Shown: positions 18,357 to 27,375 of the stretch, piece by piece
Numbering within the stretch: position 1 is the first letter of the stretch
Layout: every line of letters starts with the position of its first letter
Source: CALOBA01 sp942491465
GTDB lineage: Bacteria > Pseudomonadota > Gammaproteobacteria > Chromatiales > Chromatiaceae
DNA length: 64,000 bases
Assembly (NCBI GenBank): GCA_942491465.1
Contig: CALOBA010000006.1
Location: 1-64,000, forward strand
Reading direction: 5' to 3'
Translations under genes and position numbers: made by a program
The notes under the pieces: generated by a model
The model's input: the letters and a program-made list of their open reading frames with translations, nothing else
Databases searched by the model: none
What the model was told of the DNA's origin: nothing

Positions 18357-18685
18357 CAGGATTCGGTCTTGGTGCATGTGCGGACCCACTCCAGGTAGGG
18401 TTCATGGCCGTGAGTGATGGGATGAGCGATCAGCTCCGGCACCTCGTAGGGGTGCAGGGCCGCGATCCGCGCGGTCAGATCCGGCAGTCGCGTCGCGGTT
18501 GTCTTGATCAGCATCAGCACTTCGTGGTCGCGGGCGACCTGATCGTTCCAGCGGTAGACCGATCGCAGTCCCGGCGCGATGCTGACGCAGGCGGCCAGAT
18601 GCTCGGCCACCAGGGCTTCGGCGATCTTCTCGGCGCTCTCTTGACTCGGACAGGTGCAATAGGCGAGGCAGATGGGCTCGGACAT
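18356..18685 (-). CDS. cutA: Divalent cation tolerance protein CutA
   Basis: 109 residues starting at ATG 18685. It has the CutA1 trimeric ferredoxin-like fold signature: CTCPSQESAEKIAEALV at the front, LAACVSIAPGLRSVYRW in the middle and YLEWVRTCT at the end. It is linked to copper or other divalent metal tolerance. cutA followed by dsbD is a common gammaproteobacterial pair. Confidence 0.95.
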   Translation of the reverse strand: MSEPICLAYCTCPSQESAEKIAEALVAEHLAACVSIAPGLRSVYRWNDQVARDHEVLMLIKTTATRLPDLTARIAALHPYEVPELIAHPITHGHEPYLEWVRTCTKTES

Positions 18686-18999
18686 GGGCGATCTGTTCGA
18701 TGGTCGATGGTGGCGGGTGGGCATGCGGAGCGGCGTGCCGCAGCGGGTTCTAAGGGTAAACCATCTTCGAGCGGCCAGTTCGGGATCGAAGGGCGCGGTT
18801 GCAAGCGGTGTCTGCCCTGGATCTGGCCCCGATCTATCATGGCGACGGTTTAAAACCTCAAGTCCTGGCCGAATTTAGGGGAAATCATGGCGCCCCGGTG
18901 CTTTCTCAAGCCGCCGGCGTGCGCGGCTGTGATCGGAATCCACGGCCCGCCCCGTCCTCGGGCGCCTGCCTCAGACCTTCCAACCCCGAGACCATCATT
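18686..18999. other. Divergent spacer between cutA and fxsA
   Basis: No gene is supported. A plus-strand frame is open across this stretch but looks like the unconstrained 5' extension of fxsA. An AT-richer segment (GGTTTAAAACCTC, about 18847-18859) interrupts the GC-rich DNA and may hold promoter elements. None can be assigned firmly. Confidence 0.4.
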
Positions 19000-19422
19000 G
19001 TGTTTATCGCCCTACTGATCTTCGTGCTGACGCCGCTCGTCGAGCTCTACTTCATGATCCAGGTGGGCTCCGTGATCGGTGCGTTGCCGACCATCGGCCT
19101 CTCACTGCTGACCGCGGCCATCGGCGGCCTGATGGTACGCCATCAGGGTCTGTCGGTGCTCATGCGCGTGCGCGCGCAGATGGAGCGCGGGGAGACGCCG
19201 GCGTTGGAGATGCTAGACGGCGCGGTGCTGCTGGTTTGCGGCTTCGCGCTGCTTCTTCCGGGCTTTGTGACCGATGTGATCGGCTTCCTGCTGCTGATCC
19301 CGCCGTTGCGCCACGCGCTGCTGCGGCGCTGGGTGCATGTCGTCCCGATCCAGGCGCGAGCGCAGCGCGATGACGACCTGCACCGGATTATCGAGGGCGA
19401 CTATCGGCGCGAGGATCCCTGA
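19000..19422 (+). CDS. fxsA: FxsA family membrane protein
   Basis: 140 residues from the likely GTG start at 19000 (VFIALLIFVLTPLVELYFMIQVG). FxsA proteins are small inner-membrane proteins whose overproduction relieves F-plasmid exclusion of phage T7. Typical features are four hydrophobic segments, the GLMVRHQGLSVL loop and the DGAVLLVCGFALLLPGFVTD motif. The C-terminal tail is charged. The open frame runs much further upstream, but that part lacks membrane-protein character. The 3' end overlaps the truncated hydrolase gene on the other strand. Confidence 0.9.
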   Translation: MFIALLIFVLTPLVELYFMIQVGSVIGALPTIGLSLLTAAIGGLMVRHQGLSVLMRVRAQMERGETPALEMLDGAVLLVCGFALLLPGFVTDVIGFLLLIPPLRHALLRRWVHVVPIQARAQRDDDLHRIIEGDYRREDP

Positions 19423-19729
19423 TCATCGCGTCCGGGCGCGTCGGCGACGCGTTCAAGGTCAACAGAAACGCGGCCAGCGCGCGCTGATAGCCTGGCTGCG
19501 AGTGCAGGAAACCATCGTTGTGACCGCCTTGGAGCGTGACAAAGCGCTTGGGAGACGGTGCGGCCTCGAACAGGCGCCGGCCATGGGCGAAGGGCACGAT
19601 CTCGTCGTCCGGGCTGTGCAGCACCAGGATCGGTGCGCGCACCTCGGGCATCCGTTGGACGGACGCGAAGCGATAGCGCAGCGGCAGCAGATGGGCCAGG
19701 GCATGCGGTGGCGCGCCACCGGGCTCAGC
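19388..19729 (-). pseudogene. 5'-truncated alpha/beta hydrolase
   Basis: Only the last 110 or so residues of a serine hydrolase are present: LLPLRYRFASVQRM, then PILVLHSPDDEIVPF and LQGGHNDGF. The acid (SPDDE) and histidine (GGHND) of the catalytic triad are kept, but the nucleophile-elbow half is absent. The remnant begins where ychJ ends, which suggests a deletion removed its 5' part. It overlaps the 3' end of fxsA on the opposite strand by 35 bases. Confidence 0.7.
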
Positions 19730-20135
19730 CGCCGCGGCTGCTGTCGGTGGGGCCCGGCTCGCCGAGCATGTAGTACCAGCGGCCCTGCACCTTGGCGAAG
19801 GCGCTGATCTCGTGCAGCCGATAGGCGCGTCCGCCGACCTTGTAGCGGGCGACGAAGTCGACCTTGCCGGTGTTGTCGTCCGGCCCGCCGGCCTCGGTGG
19901 CGCGGATCTTAAGGCCGAGCCACTGCACGGGTTGCCCACCGCTGAAATCGGCGTGGCGCGTGTTCGGATGCCAGGTGTCGCGCAGATAGTCCATGCGTCC
20001 CAGGGTGTAGGCGCAGTAGCGCGAGCGCATCAGCGCCTCGGCCGTCGGTGCCTGCGCGGTGCCCGCCAGGTACGGGCCGCAGCAGTCGGCATGGGTGCGG
20101 CCGGAGCCGCAGGGGCAGGGAGCGGTGTCGTGCAT
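19725..20135 (-). CDS. ychJ: YchJ family SEC-C metal-binding protein
   Basis: 136 residues. The N-terminal SEC-C zinc motif CPCGSGRTHADCCGPYL is followed by the YchJ middle domain (LMRSRYCAYTLGRMDYLRDT and TGKVDFVARYKV). The function is unknown; the family is widespread in Proteobacteria. The ATG at 20135 gives the expected MHDTAPCPCGSG start. Its end abuts the truncated hydrolase. Confidence 0.93.
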   Translation of the reverse strand: MHDTAPCPCGSGRTHADCCGPYLAGTAQAPTAEALMRSRYCAYTLGRMDYLRDTWHPNTRHADFSGGQPVQWLGLKIRATEAGGPDDNTGKVDFVARYKVGGRAYRLHEISAFAKVQGRWYYMLGEPGPTDSSRGG

Positions 20136-20324
20136 GGTCTCGCCGTGTCCTCAGGTGTTGCGAAGGGGGTGCGGGATAGGATTATCGCGGATCTCGGGGC
20201 TGCGGCAGAATGCGATCGGCCGATGCGAAGGTTGATCGGCGGGCCGATCCCGGTTAGCGTGCGCTGCCGCATTGCCCGCCGGGCGACGGCAGCCCGGCCT
20301 TTCTCAACGACACTGATATCGAAG

Positions 20325-20672
20325 GTGAGCCAATTGCTCGAACTGACAGGCAAAATTGTTCAGGTGCTTCCGGAAAAGTCCGGCACCTCCGCCCGCGGCC
20401 CCTGGCGCAAGCAGGAGTACATCATCGAGATCCCCGGCGACTATCCGAAGAATGTCTGCTTCATGCTCTGGGGCGACAAGATCGATCAGTTCGGCATTCA
20501 GCCGGGCCAAGAGCTGACCGTCGGCATCGATCTCGAAAGTCGCGAGTACAACGGTCGCTGGTACACCGATGTAAAGGCCTGGCGGGTCGCCCCCGCCACG
20601 GGCGAGGAAGGTGGCGATCGGCCGCCGGAGCCGCCGCCGTACAGCCCGGACGACGTCGGACCGCCGTTTTGA
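20325..20672 (+). CDS. DUF3127 domain protein (small OB-fold-like protein)
   Basis: 115 residues from GTG 20325. The core matches the DUF3127 family: GKIVQVLPEKSG, WRKQEYIIEIPG, VCFMLWGDKID and SREYNGRWYTDVKAWRV. This is a single beta-barrel domain in which nucleic-acid binding is suspected. The tail is Pro-rich (PPEPPPYSPDD). The upstream frame is open but lacks family similarity, and GAAGGTGAG around the GTG supports this start. It lies 48 bases before the methyltransferase gene. Confidence 0.85.
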   Translation: MSQLLELTGKIVQVLPEKSGTSARGPWRKQEYIIEIPGDYPKNVCFMLWGDKIDQFGIQPGQELTVGIDLESREYNGRWYTDVKAWRVAPATGEEGGDRPPEPPPYSPDDVGPPF

Positions 20673-20720
20673 TCGGCGCCGTCAGGGCTTGGAACGGACC
20701 GCTTGGATCGGGGTTGCACC

Positions 20721-21683
20721 ATGTCGTCAAGACCGGCCCGGCGCGACGATAAGCGCCGGCGCATCATCGCTCGGGTCGCCGCCGTCTTTGACCTGTCGGC
20801 GGCGCGGGCCGAGGCGCTGCTGACCGGCGGGCGCAGGCAGAGCCTGCGGATCAATCCGCTGGCGGGGGTCGCCGTCGCCGAGGTGGACCGGCAGCTGGCG
20901 GACCTGGGCGATGCATTGCGGCCGATCCCCTGGTGCGCTGGTGCCTACCATATCGTCGGCGACAAGGGGCTGGTGAGCGCGTCCGAGCCCTGTCGCCGCG
21001 GGCTGGCCTTTATCCAGAACGCGTCCAGCTTTCTGCCCGTGCTCGCCCTGGACCCGCAGCCGGGCGATGCCATCCTCGACATGTGCGCGGCCCCCGGCGG
21101 CAAGTCGTCGCATATCGCGGCGCTGACCGGCAACCGGGCGCGGCTCTGGCTCAACGACGGCATCGCCGCACGGTTGCGCAAGCTGCACGAGGTGGTGGAA
21201 CTGCTGCGGGTCGAGACCGAGGCGATCACGGCCATCCCGGCGCAATACCTCGACAAGGAGCTCGATCGGCGGTTCGACCGCATCCTGCTCGATGCCCAGT
21301 GCAGCGGCGAGGGCATGATCGATCTCGCCGACCGCCAGTCCTACCGCTATTGGACGCCGGAGCGCATCGAGAAGTACTCCATGTTGCAGCGCAAGATGCT
21401 GATGGTCGCCCACAAGCTGCTGAAGCCCGGGGGCGTTCTGGTCTACTCCACCTGTACCTATGCCCCGGAGGAGAACGAGGTGCCGATCAATCACCTCATC
21501 CGTCACCGCCCGGACATGCGCCTCGAGCCCATCCTGCCGGAGATCCCGCAGATGCGCCCGGGTCGCACCAGCTGGGATGGTGCGCGGCTCGACCCTGCGC
21601 TGGCGATGAGTCGGCGGGTGGTGGCCGATACCCATCTGGAGGGGTTCTTCGTCTGTCGGTTGCGCAAGGCGGCGGGGGTTTAG
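20721..21683 (+). CDS. NOL1/NOP2/Sun-family RNA (cytosine-5) methyltransferase
   Basis: 320 residues. The SAM-binding motif is DMCAAPGGKSSHIAAL. The catalytic cysteine pair lies in DAQCSGEGMI (most relatives have DAPCSG) and VYSTCTYAPEENE. The family methylates C5 of cytosine in rRNA or tRNA. It lacks the extra C-terminal domains of full-length RsmF, so the exact target is uncertain. The 3' end overlaps the convergent glycosyltransferase-like gene by four bases. Confidence 0.85.
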   Translation: MSSRPARRDDKRRRIIARVAAVFDLSAARAEALLTGGRRQSLRINPLAGVAVAEVDRQLADLGDALRPIPWCAGAYHIVGDKGLVSASEPCRRGLAFIQNASSFLPVLALDPQPGDAILDMCAAPGGKSSHIAALTGNRARLWLNDGIAARLRKLHEVVELLRVETEAITAIPAQYLDKELDRRFDRILLDAQCSGEGMIDLADRQSYRYWTPERIEKYSMLQRKMLMVAHKLLKPGGVLVYSTCTYAPEENEVPINHLIRHRPDMRLEPILPEIPQMRPGRTSWDGARLDPALAMSRRVVADTHLEGFFVCRLRKAAGV

Positions 21684-22756
21684 GCAATTGACAGAAACGG
21701 CTCCAGCAGCGCCACCGCCTCATCGATCCCGGACGGCGCGAGCCGCTCCGCGGGCCCGCGGGCGATCAGCGCGCGGATCGGGTCGATGATCCTGCCGGCG
21801 GCCAGGTCCGCGGCGGGCATTGGCGCGCAGGGCACCCGGGTATGGAGCCAATCCACCAGGTAGGGCTCTTCGGGCCAGTCGCCGCGGGGGACATAGAGGA
21901 CCGGGACGCCGGCGCAGCCGGCCTCGGCGAAGGTACCGTAGCCGGGCTTGGTCAGCACCAGGTCGCAGCTCGCCAGTGCGTCGGGCAGGACGTCTTCGGC
22001 AACGAGAAGGACGCGCGCGCGGCCCGCGGCGGCGTCCGCGATCGGCGTCAGCAGCACCACGTCGGCCGGCGGCTCCCACCCGCGCGGCAACCGCAGGCTG
22101 CCGGCACCGCCGAACAGCATCAGTACCACATGCGTCTCGGCGGCGATGCCGAGTCGTCGGCGCAGGCCGGCGGGATCGCGAGGTCGGCTGTCGGCGATGG
22201 GGCCGACATCGCGGCCGTTTTCCAGCCAGGTCATCGGCATCGACGGGCGCGGGCGGATAAACAGCTCGGCGTTGCCGTAGGCCGCACGCATCCGAGCGGC
22301 CATCGCGGTCGGCACCTGAGCGCCCAACGGTCCGTCGACGAGGATGTCGTGCCAGTTCAGCGAGCAGAGCCCGACGCCGGGGATGCCGAGGCGGCGGGCG
22401 GCATCCAGCGGCAGCCAGGGGACATCGGCCAGCACCAGATCCGGCGGATGCGCACGGAACAGCGCCTCCTGCTCGGCCAGTCGCGTGGGGTATTCGGCGT
22501 CGAAGGCACGATAGACCTCGAGCCCCGCCTGCCACTGCGCGTGCAGCGGCCCGGTCATGGGCAGCGCAACGTCCGCCGGCCTGTCGATGTAGTGGACGCC
22601 GGCGGGTAGGCGGGCGACCGCGAACTGGGGATCGATATTGCCCTGAAGGGTGATCTGCAGGTCGGCCGTCCGCCGCCGCAGCTCGCGGACCACCGGTGCC
22701 ACCTGTGCGAGGTGGCCGTAGCCGTGGGCGGTCACCGCGACGTGCAGATGCGCCAT
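21680..22756 (-). CDS. GT-B-fold glycosyltransferase-like protein
   Basis: 358 residues. The N-terminal Rossmann half opens HVAVTAHGYGHLAQVAPVV, like UDP-sugar transferases of the MurG/GT28 or GT1 type. The C-terminal half has the nucleotide-sugar-binding pattern DLVLTKPGYGTFAEAGCAGVP. No membrane segment. The sugar and acceptor cannot be inferred. A cupin gene lies directly upstream with a 6-base gap, so the two are probably cotranscribed. Confidence 0.75.
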   Translation of the reverse strand: MAHLHVAVTAHGYGHLAQVAPVVRELRRRTADLQITLQGNIDPQFAVARLPAGVHYIDRPADVALPMTGPLHAQWQAGLEVYRAFDAEYPTRLAEQEALFRAHPPDLVLADVPWLPLDAARRLGIPGVGLCSLNWHDILVDGPLGAQVPTAMAARMRAAYGNAELFIRPRPSMPMTWLENGRDVGPIADSRPRDPAGLRRRLGIAAETHVVLMLFGGAGSLRLPRGWEPPADVVLLTPIADAAAGRARVLLVAEDVLPDALASCDLVLTKPGYGTFAEAGCAGVPVLYVPRGDWPEEPYLVDWLHTRVPCAPMPAADLAAGRIIDPIRALIARGPAERLAPSGIDEAVALLEPFLSIA

Positions 22757-22762
22757 GGGCCG

Positions 22763-23134
22763 TCAGCGTCCCGGCGGGCTGTCGGGGTCGATATGCACGG
22801 CGAGCCAGAGGCATCGCGGCGCGTCGGATGTGGTCAGCACCCGATGCGGGGTGTGTGCGGGGATGAACAGGTGCTGGCCTGGCGCGAGCCTGACAGGGCG
22901 ACCGGCGATCTCCAGCACGGCCTCACCGGCGAGCAGCAGGACCCACTCGTCCTGGGGCTGGTCGTAGAGGGTGATGTCGCAGCGCTCATCACCCAGCGGG
23001 GCGCTGGCGATGCGCTCGATGCGCACGTTGCGGCACTGCAGCAGCGTGTCAAACGCCTCCCCGCTGTCCAGTCGGGGGAGGTCTGCGAACAGGTCCGCAG
23101 GCGGCGGGAACATGCTCGGGGAGCGTGCAGCCAC
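22763..23134 (-). CDS. Cupin-domain protein
   Basis: 123 residues from GTG 23134, or 116 from ATG 23113. A single cupin barrel with the two motifs DEWVLLLAGEAVLEI and PGQHLFIPAHTPHRV. The second motif keeps its histidines, while the first has Asp/Glu where many cupins have His-x-His. The role is unknown; small proteins of this type are often metal-dependent sensors or isomerases. It lies between rpsT and the glycosyltransferase gene on the same strand. Confidence 0.8.
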   Translation of the reverse strand: MAARSPSMFPPPADLFADLPRLDSGEAFDTLLQCRNVRIERIASAPLGDERCDITLYDQPQDEWVLLLAGEAVLEIAGRPVRLAPGQHLFIPAHTPHRVLTTSDAPRCLWLAVHIDPDSPPGR

Positions 23135-23136
23135 AT

Positions 23137-23154
23137 CGGGGCCTTGCGGCCCCG
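23137..23154 (-). terminator. GC hairpin after rpsT
   Basis: CGGGGCC-TTGC-GGCCCCG forms a strong stem a few bases after the rpsT stop. There is no T-run behind it, so it may attenuate rather than end transcription. It also touches the likely cupin start region. Confidence 0.35.
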
Positions 23155-23159
23155 GGGCG

Positions 23160-23423
23160 TCAGCCCATCGCCTTGATGTGGGCGTTGAGCCGGCTCTTGT
23201 GCCGTGCGGCCTTGTTGGCGTGGATCAGGCCCTTGCCGGCGGCGCGGTCGATGAGCGGGACGGCGGACTGATAGGCCGTGCTGGCGGCACCCTTGTCGCC
23301 GTCCTTGATCGCATGCAACACCTTCTTCATGGCGGTGCGCATGGTGCTCTTCTGGGCCGCGTTGCGTTGGCGGTGGGTCTCTGCCTGGCGGGCGCGCTTG
23401 CGGGCTTGTGCTGAGTTGGCCAA
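23160..23423 (-). CDS. rpsT: 30S ribosomal protein S20
   Basis: 87 residues, the normal length. It has the basic helical composition (MANSAQARKRARQAETHRQRN, then LIHANKAARHKSRLNAHIKAMG). S20 is a primary 16S rRNA-binding protein of the small subunit. It is divergent from murJ, an arrangement conserved in gammaproteobacteria. Confidence 0.98.
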   Translation of the reverse strand: MANSAQARKRARQAETHRQRNAAQKSTMRTAMKKVLHAIKDGDKGAASTAYQSAVPLIDRAAGKGLIHANKAARHKSRLNAHIKAMG

Positions 23424-23663
23424 TGAGGTCTCCTGGATATCGGCGCTGGCTCAAGCCAGCGAATCGAAAAAGGGGGTTGCCGACGGGTGCTTCGACGACG
23501 GTAAACTCGCCAGTATCCTGAGCGTTGCTGATGTTGTCAAGTCCTTGGGGCTGCGTGCGCAGATGCCTTGGTCATCGCCAACGACCGGGATAGACTCCCC
23601 GCTTGGCTCGGGCGCACCGCGGCCGGCGCCGGACGGGCCGCACATGGTTTCTCAGGAGCCGCC

Positions 23664-25220
23664 TTGTCATCGCTCTTCTCCGCCGTCGCCCGCGTCGGCG
23701 GCAGTACCCTGGTCTCTCGGATTCTGGGCTTCACCCGCGATCTGGTGATCGCCCGGATCTTCGGGGCCGATGCGGCCACCGATGCATTCTTTGTCGCCTT
23801 CAAGGTGCCGAACCTCATGCGCCGGCTGTTCGGCGAGGGCGCCTTCGCGCTGGCCTTGGTGCCGGTGTTGACGGAGTATCGCCGCAGCGGTGATGCGGCG
23901 GCGCTGCGCCGGCTGATCGACGACCTGGCCGGCGTGCTGGCGGCGGCGCTGTTGGCGATGACGGCCTTGGGTCTGCTCGCGGCACCGGCCTTGGTGTTGG
24001 TGCTGGCCCCCGGCTATGTCACCGCCCCCGAGCAGCGGCTGCTGACGGCGGATCTGCTGCGGCTGACCTTGCCCTATGTCTGGTTCATCGGCCTGACGGC
24101 GCTGGCCGGGGGCATCCTGAACACCCATCATCGATTCGGCGTGCCGGCGTTCACGCCGGTGCTGTTGAACCTGGTGCTGATCGCCTGCGCCCTGTGGCTG
24201 GCGCCGCTGCTGGAGACGCCGATCATGGGCCTCGCGCTGGGGGTGCTGATCGCCGGGATGGTGCAGCTGGGCTTTCAGCTGCCGTTTCTGGCCAGGCTCG
24301 GGCTGTTGCCGCGCCCGCGCCTGGGTCTGCGGCATCCCGGCGTGCGGCGGATCAGCCGTGCAATACTGCCGACGCTGTTCGGTGTGTCGGTGGCCCAGCT
24401 CAGCCTGTTGATCGACACCCTGCTGGCGTCGTTTCTGGCCACCGGCAGCATCTCCTGGCTGTACTACGCCGATCGGCTCACCGAGCTGCCGCTGGGGGTG
24501 CTCGGGGTTGCCCTGGGCACCGTGATCCTGCCGCGGCTGTCCGCTGCGCACCTGGAGCGATCCGCGGACGAGCTCTCCGCGACCCTGGATTGGGCGCTGC
24601 GCTGGGTCCTGCTGCTGGGGCTGCCGGCGGCGGCGGGGCTCATCAGCCTGGCCGGGCCGACCATGGCGACGCTGTTCCTGTCCGAGCGCTTCGGCGGCCA
24701 CGACGTGGCCATGGCCGCTCAGGGCCTGGCCGCCTATGCCCTGGGGCTGGTGGCCTTCATGGCGATCAAGGTGCTGGCGCCGGGCTATTTCGGGCGTCAG
24801 GACCGGCGCAGCCCGGTGCGCTTCGCCGCGCTGGCCCTGGCGGTGAATCTGGTGCTCAGCCTGGTCCTGATGGGGCCGCTGGCGCACACGGGGCTGGCCC
24901 TGGGCACCGCGCTGGCGGCGATGGTCAATGCCGGGCTGCTGCTCCGCGGTCTATGGCAGGCCGGCGTCTATCGGCCGGGTCCCGGCTGGCGGTGGCTAGG
25001 GCTGCAGGTCGGCGTGGCGACGCTGCTGATGGCCGGGGGGATCGGCTGGGCCGCCGGGCCGACGGCGCAGTGGTTTGATATGACCGCCATGGAGCGTGTG
25101 CTGCGGCTGGTTGGGCTGATCGGTGCCGGCATGGTCGGGTATCTGCTGGTCCTCGCCGTGCTTGGGGTGCGGGCGCGGGCGTTCTTGGCGCCCGGGCGTG
25201 TGCGAGTCCGCCGGACTTGA
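23664..25220 (+). CDS. murJ: Lipid II flippase MurJ
   Basis: 518 residues from TTG 23664, chosen because AGGAG lies seven bases upstream and the next residues (SSLFSAVARVGGSTLVSRILGF) are the family N-terminus. MurJ moves lipid II across the inner membrane for peptidoglycan synthesis. There are about 14 hydrophobic segments and typical motifs (FTRDLVIARIFGADAATDAFFVAF, NLMRRLFGEGAF). No lesions seen. Confidence 0.96.
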   Translation: MSSLFSAVARVGGSTLVSRILGFTRDLVIARIFGADAATDAFFVAFKVPNLMRRLFGEGAFALALVPVLTEYRRSGDAAALRRLIDDLAGVLAAALLAMTALGLLAAPALVLVLAPGYVTAPEQRLLTADLLRLTLPYVWFIGLTALAGGILNTHHRFGVPAFTPVLLNLVLIACALWLAPLLETPIMGLALGVLIAGMVQLGFQLPFLARLGLLPRPRLGLRHPGVRRISRAILPTLFGVSVAQLSLLIDTLLASFLATGSISWLYYADRLTELPLGVLGVALGTVILPRLSAAHLERSADELSATLDWALRWVLLLGLPAAAGLISLAGPTMATLFLSERFGGHDVAMAAQGLAAYALGLVAFMAIKVLAPGYFGRQDRRSPVRFAALALAVNLVLSLVLMGPLAHTGLALGTALAAMVNAGLLLRGLWQAGVYRPGPGWRWLGLQVGVATLLMAGGIGWAAGPTAQWFDMTAMERVLRLVGLIGAGMVGYLLVLAVLGVRARAFLAPGRVRVRRT

Positions 25221-25248
25221 GCGCCGGAAGCCCAGCCGCGAGGCGCAA

Positions 25249-25695
25249 TCACCCGCGCGGCTTCAGCGCACAGTCGGCACAGGTGCCGATGACCTCGACC
25301 ACCGGGCGGTGGGGTTTGAAGCCGGTGTGGCGGGCCATGCTGCGCAGGCTGCCGTCGACCTTCGGGTCCGCCAGTTCGGTAACCTGGCCGCAGTCGGCGC
25401 AGATCAGGAATTGGCTGGCGTGGGGATGATCGGGGTGGGCGCAGCCGATATAGGCGTGCAGTGTCTCCAGCTTGTGGATGAGACCCTGATCGAGGAGAAA
25501 TTCCAGTGCGCGGTAGACGGTTGGGGGAGCGGCCTTGGCGCCGAGTTGCTCCAGCACCTGGTAGGCGCCCAGCGGGCGCTCGCTGCGGCAGAGGATCTCC
25601 AGGACTCTGCGGCGCTGCGGGGTCAGCCGGGCGCCGCGTGCGGTGCAGAGCCTCGCGGCATGATCGAGCAGACCGGCGAGGGTGGACTCATCCAT
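25249..25695 (-). CDS. zur: Zinc uptake regulator Zur (Fur family)
   Basis: 148 residues. Winged-helix DNA-binding part (RLTPQRRRVLEILCRSERPLG) and C-terminal dimer/metal part with HPDHPHASQFLICADCGQ and a second CADC near the end. The four structural-zinc cysteines are visible. It is last in a znuA-znuC-znuB-zur order with a short overlap with znuB, so the regulator lies inside its own regulon. It should repress that operon when zinc is plentiful. Confidence 0.93.
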   Translation of the reverse strand: MDESTLAGLLDHAARLCTARGARLTPQRRRVLEILCRSERPLGAYQVLEQLGAKAAPPTVYRALEFLLDQGLIHKLETLHAYIGCAHPDHPHASQFLICADCGQVTELADPKVDGSLRSMARHTGFKPHRPVVEVIGTCADCALKPRG

Positions 25696-26614
25696 CGCTG
25701 CGGCGGTCCAGCGCGGCGGCCAGCGCGCGGCGGGCGCGGTAGCGGCCGAGCGCCCCGGCGGCCAGTGCGGAGATCAGGTACAAGGCGCCGGCGAGTAGGA
25801 TGATGGTCGGTCCGGCGGGCAGGTCGGGGCCGTAGGAGAGGGCAAGTCCGCCGCTGGTCAGGGCGGCGCCGAGGAGGGTTGCGCTCAGCATCATGCCGGC
25901 GATGGACTGGGTCCAATGTCCGGCGACGGCGGCGGGTAGGGTCAGCAGCGCGATGACCAGGATCAGGCCGACGACCTGGATCATCAGCACCACGGTGACC
26001 GCCACCAGCACCAACAGCAGCAGGTAGAAGGTGCCCACCGGGACGCCCCGCAGCCGGGCCAGCTCTTCGTCGAAGACCACGGCGAGGAACTGGCGGTAGA
26101 ACAGCCCCAGCGTCAGCAGCAGGACGACGTCGAGCACGGCCATGATGCCGAGCTCGCGGGACGGCACCAGCAGGATGTTGCCGAACAGGAAGCTCATCAG
26201 GTCGGTGGTGTAGCCCGGGGTGCGCGAGATGAACAGGATGCCGACGGCCATGCCGATGGCCCACAGGGCGCCGATGGTGGTGTCCTCGCCGGTGTGCCAG
26301 GTGAGCCGCACCCAGCCGATCAGCAGTGCCGCCAGGATCGCCGCGGCCAGGGCGCCGAGCAGCGGGTCGAAGCCGAAGTAGACGGCCGCGCCCATGCCGG
26401 CGAGCACCGAGTGGGCGATGCCGCCGGCCAGAAAGGCGATGCGCTTGACCACCACGAACGGGCCGATGAGGCCGCAGCCGATGCTGGCGAGCAGACCGGC
26501 GAGCAGGGCCTGTTGCAGGAAGGTCTGGGTGCTGAAGGCGAGCCACAGCTCGGCGAGGGGCAGCAGCGCGGGGGAGGTCTCAGGCATGGCGGTCCTGCTC
26601 GGCGTGGTCGCCAC
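25688..26614 (-). CDS. znuB: Zinc ABC transporter permease ZnuB
   Basis: 308 residues from GTG 26614 or 299 from ATG 26587. A multi-spanning permease of the ABC-3 family: LLAGLLASIGCGLIGPFVVVKRI, FLAGGIAHSVLAG, and a run of hydrophobic helices (FYLLLLVLVAVTVVLMIQVV). It forms the membrane channel for zinc with ZnuC and ZnuA. It overlaps zur by eight bases and follows znuC after two bases. Confidence 0.93.
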   Translation of the reverse strand: MATTPSRTAMPETSPALLPLAELWLAFSTQTFLQQALLAGLLASIGCGLIGPFVVVKRIAFLAGGIAHSVLAGMGAAVYFGFDPLLGALAAAILAALLIGWVRLTWHTGEDTTIGALWAIGMAVGILFISRTPGYTTDLMSFLFGNILLVPSRELGIMAVLDVVLLLTLGLFYRQFLAVVFDEELARLRGVPVGTFYLLLLVLVAVTVVLMIQVVGLILVIALLTLPAAVAGHWTQSIAGMMLSATLLGAALTSGGLALSYGPDLPAGPTIILLAGALYLISALAAGALGRYRARRALAAALDRRSDG

Positions 26615-26616
26615 GC

Positions 26617-27375
26617 TCAGTGATGGGCATGATGAATCATCCGCACCCGCTCACCGTAGAGGTCGCCGATGACGCGGCCGTCGATGTCGTCGGTGCTGTG
26701 GCAGACCAGGGTCCGGTTCAGGCAGGCGACCCGACTGACGTAGCTGGAGATGAAGCCCACGTCGTGGGAGACGACGACGATGGTCAAGCGCGCGTTGAGC
26801 TTGGCCAGCAGGTCGAAGATCTCGCCCTCGAGACGCTGGTCGATGTTGGCGGTGGGCTCGTCGAGGATCAGCAGCTGGGGCTCCCCCACCAACGCCCGCG
26901 CCAGCAGGACGCGCTGCAACTGCCCGCCGGAGAGGGTGCCGATCTGGCGCTGGGCCAGGTCGCCGGCCTCCACATCGCGCAATGCCGCCCGCGCCGCCTG
27001 TCGGTCCGTGCCGCGCCAGGGCCCCAGCCAGGGGCTGATGCCCATGCGACCCATGAGCACCACCTGCTCGACGGTGATCGGGAAGTCGCGCGGGAACGGC
27101 GGGTACTGGGGCACATAGCCGATCCGGCGCCGGACCTGGCGGGGCGGGCGTCCGAGCACGCGCACGCGCCCGTGCTGGGGCTCGAGCAGGCCAAGGATCA
27201 GCCGCAGCAGCGTGCTCTTGCCGCCGGCGTTCGGGCCGACCAGGCCGAGAAACTCGCCGGCGCCGACGCTGAGCTGCACTTGCTCCAGGACCAGTGCGCT
27301 GCCGAACCCGAAGCTGACGTCATCGACCTCGATGACCGGTGTCGTCCGCTCGTCGGTGGCGGCGAGGGCGCTCAA
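26617..27375 (-). CDS. znuC: Zinc ABC transporter ATPase ZnuC
   Basis: 252 residues. Complete ABC ATPase motifs: Walker A GPNAGGKST, Q-loop YVPQYPPFP, signature LSGGQLQRVLLARAL, Walker B LLILDEPTANID and switch His in VVSHD. It ends in a His-rich tail (MIHHAHH), common in zinc transport ATPases. The ATG at 27375 overlaps the znuA stop by four bases. Confidence 0.95.
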   Translation of the reverse strand: MSALAATDERTTPVIEVDDVSFGFGSALVLEQVQLSVGAGEFLGLVGPNAGGKSTLLRLILGLLEPQHGRVRVLGRPPRQVRRRIGYVPQYPPFPRDFPITVEQVVLMGRMGISPWLGPWRGTDRQAARAALRDVEAGDLAQRQIGTLSGGQLQRVLLARALVGEPQLLILDEPTANIDQRLEGEIFDLLAKLNARLTIVVVSHDVGFISSYVSRVACLNRTLVCHSTDDIDGRVIGDLYGERVRMIHHAHH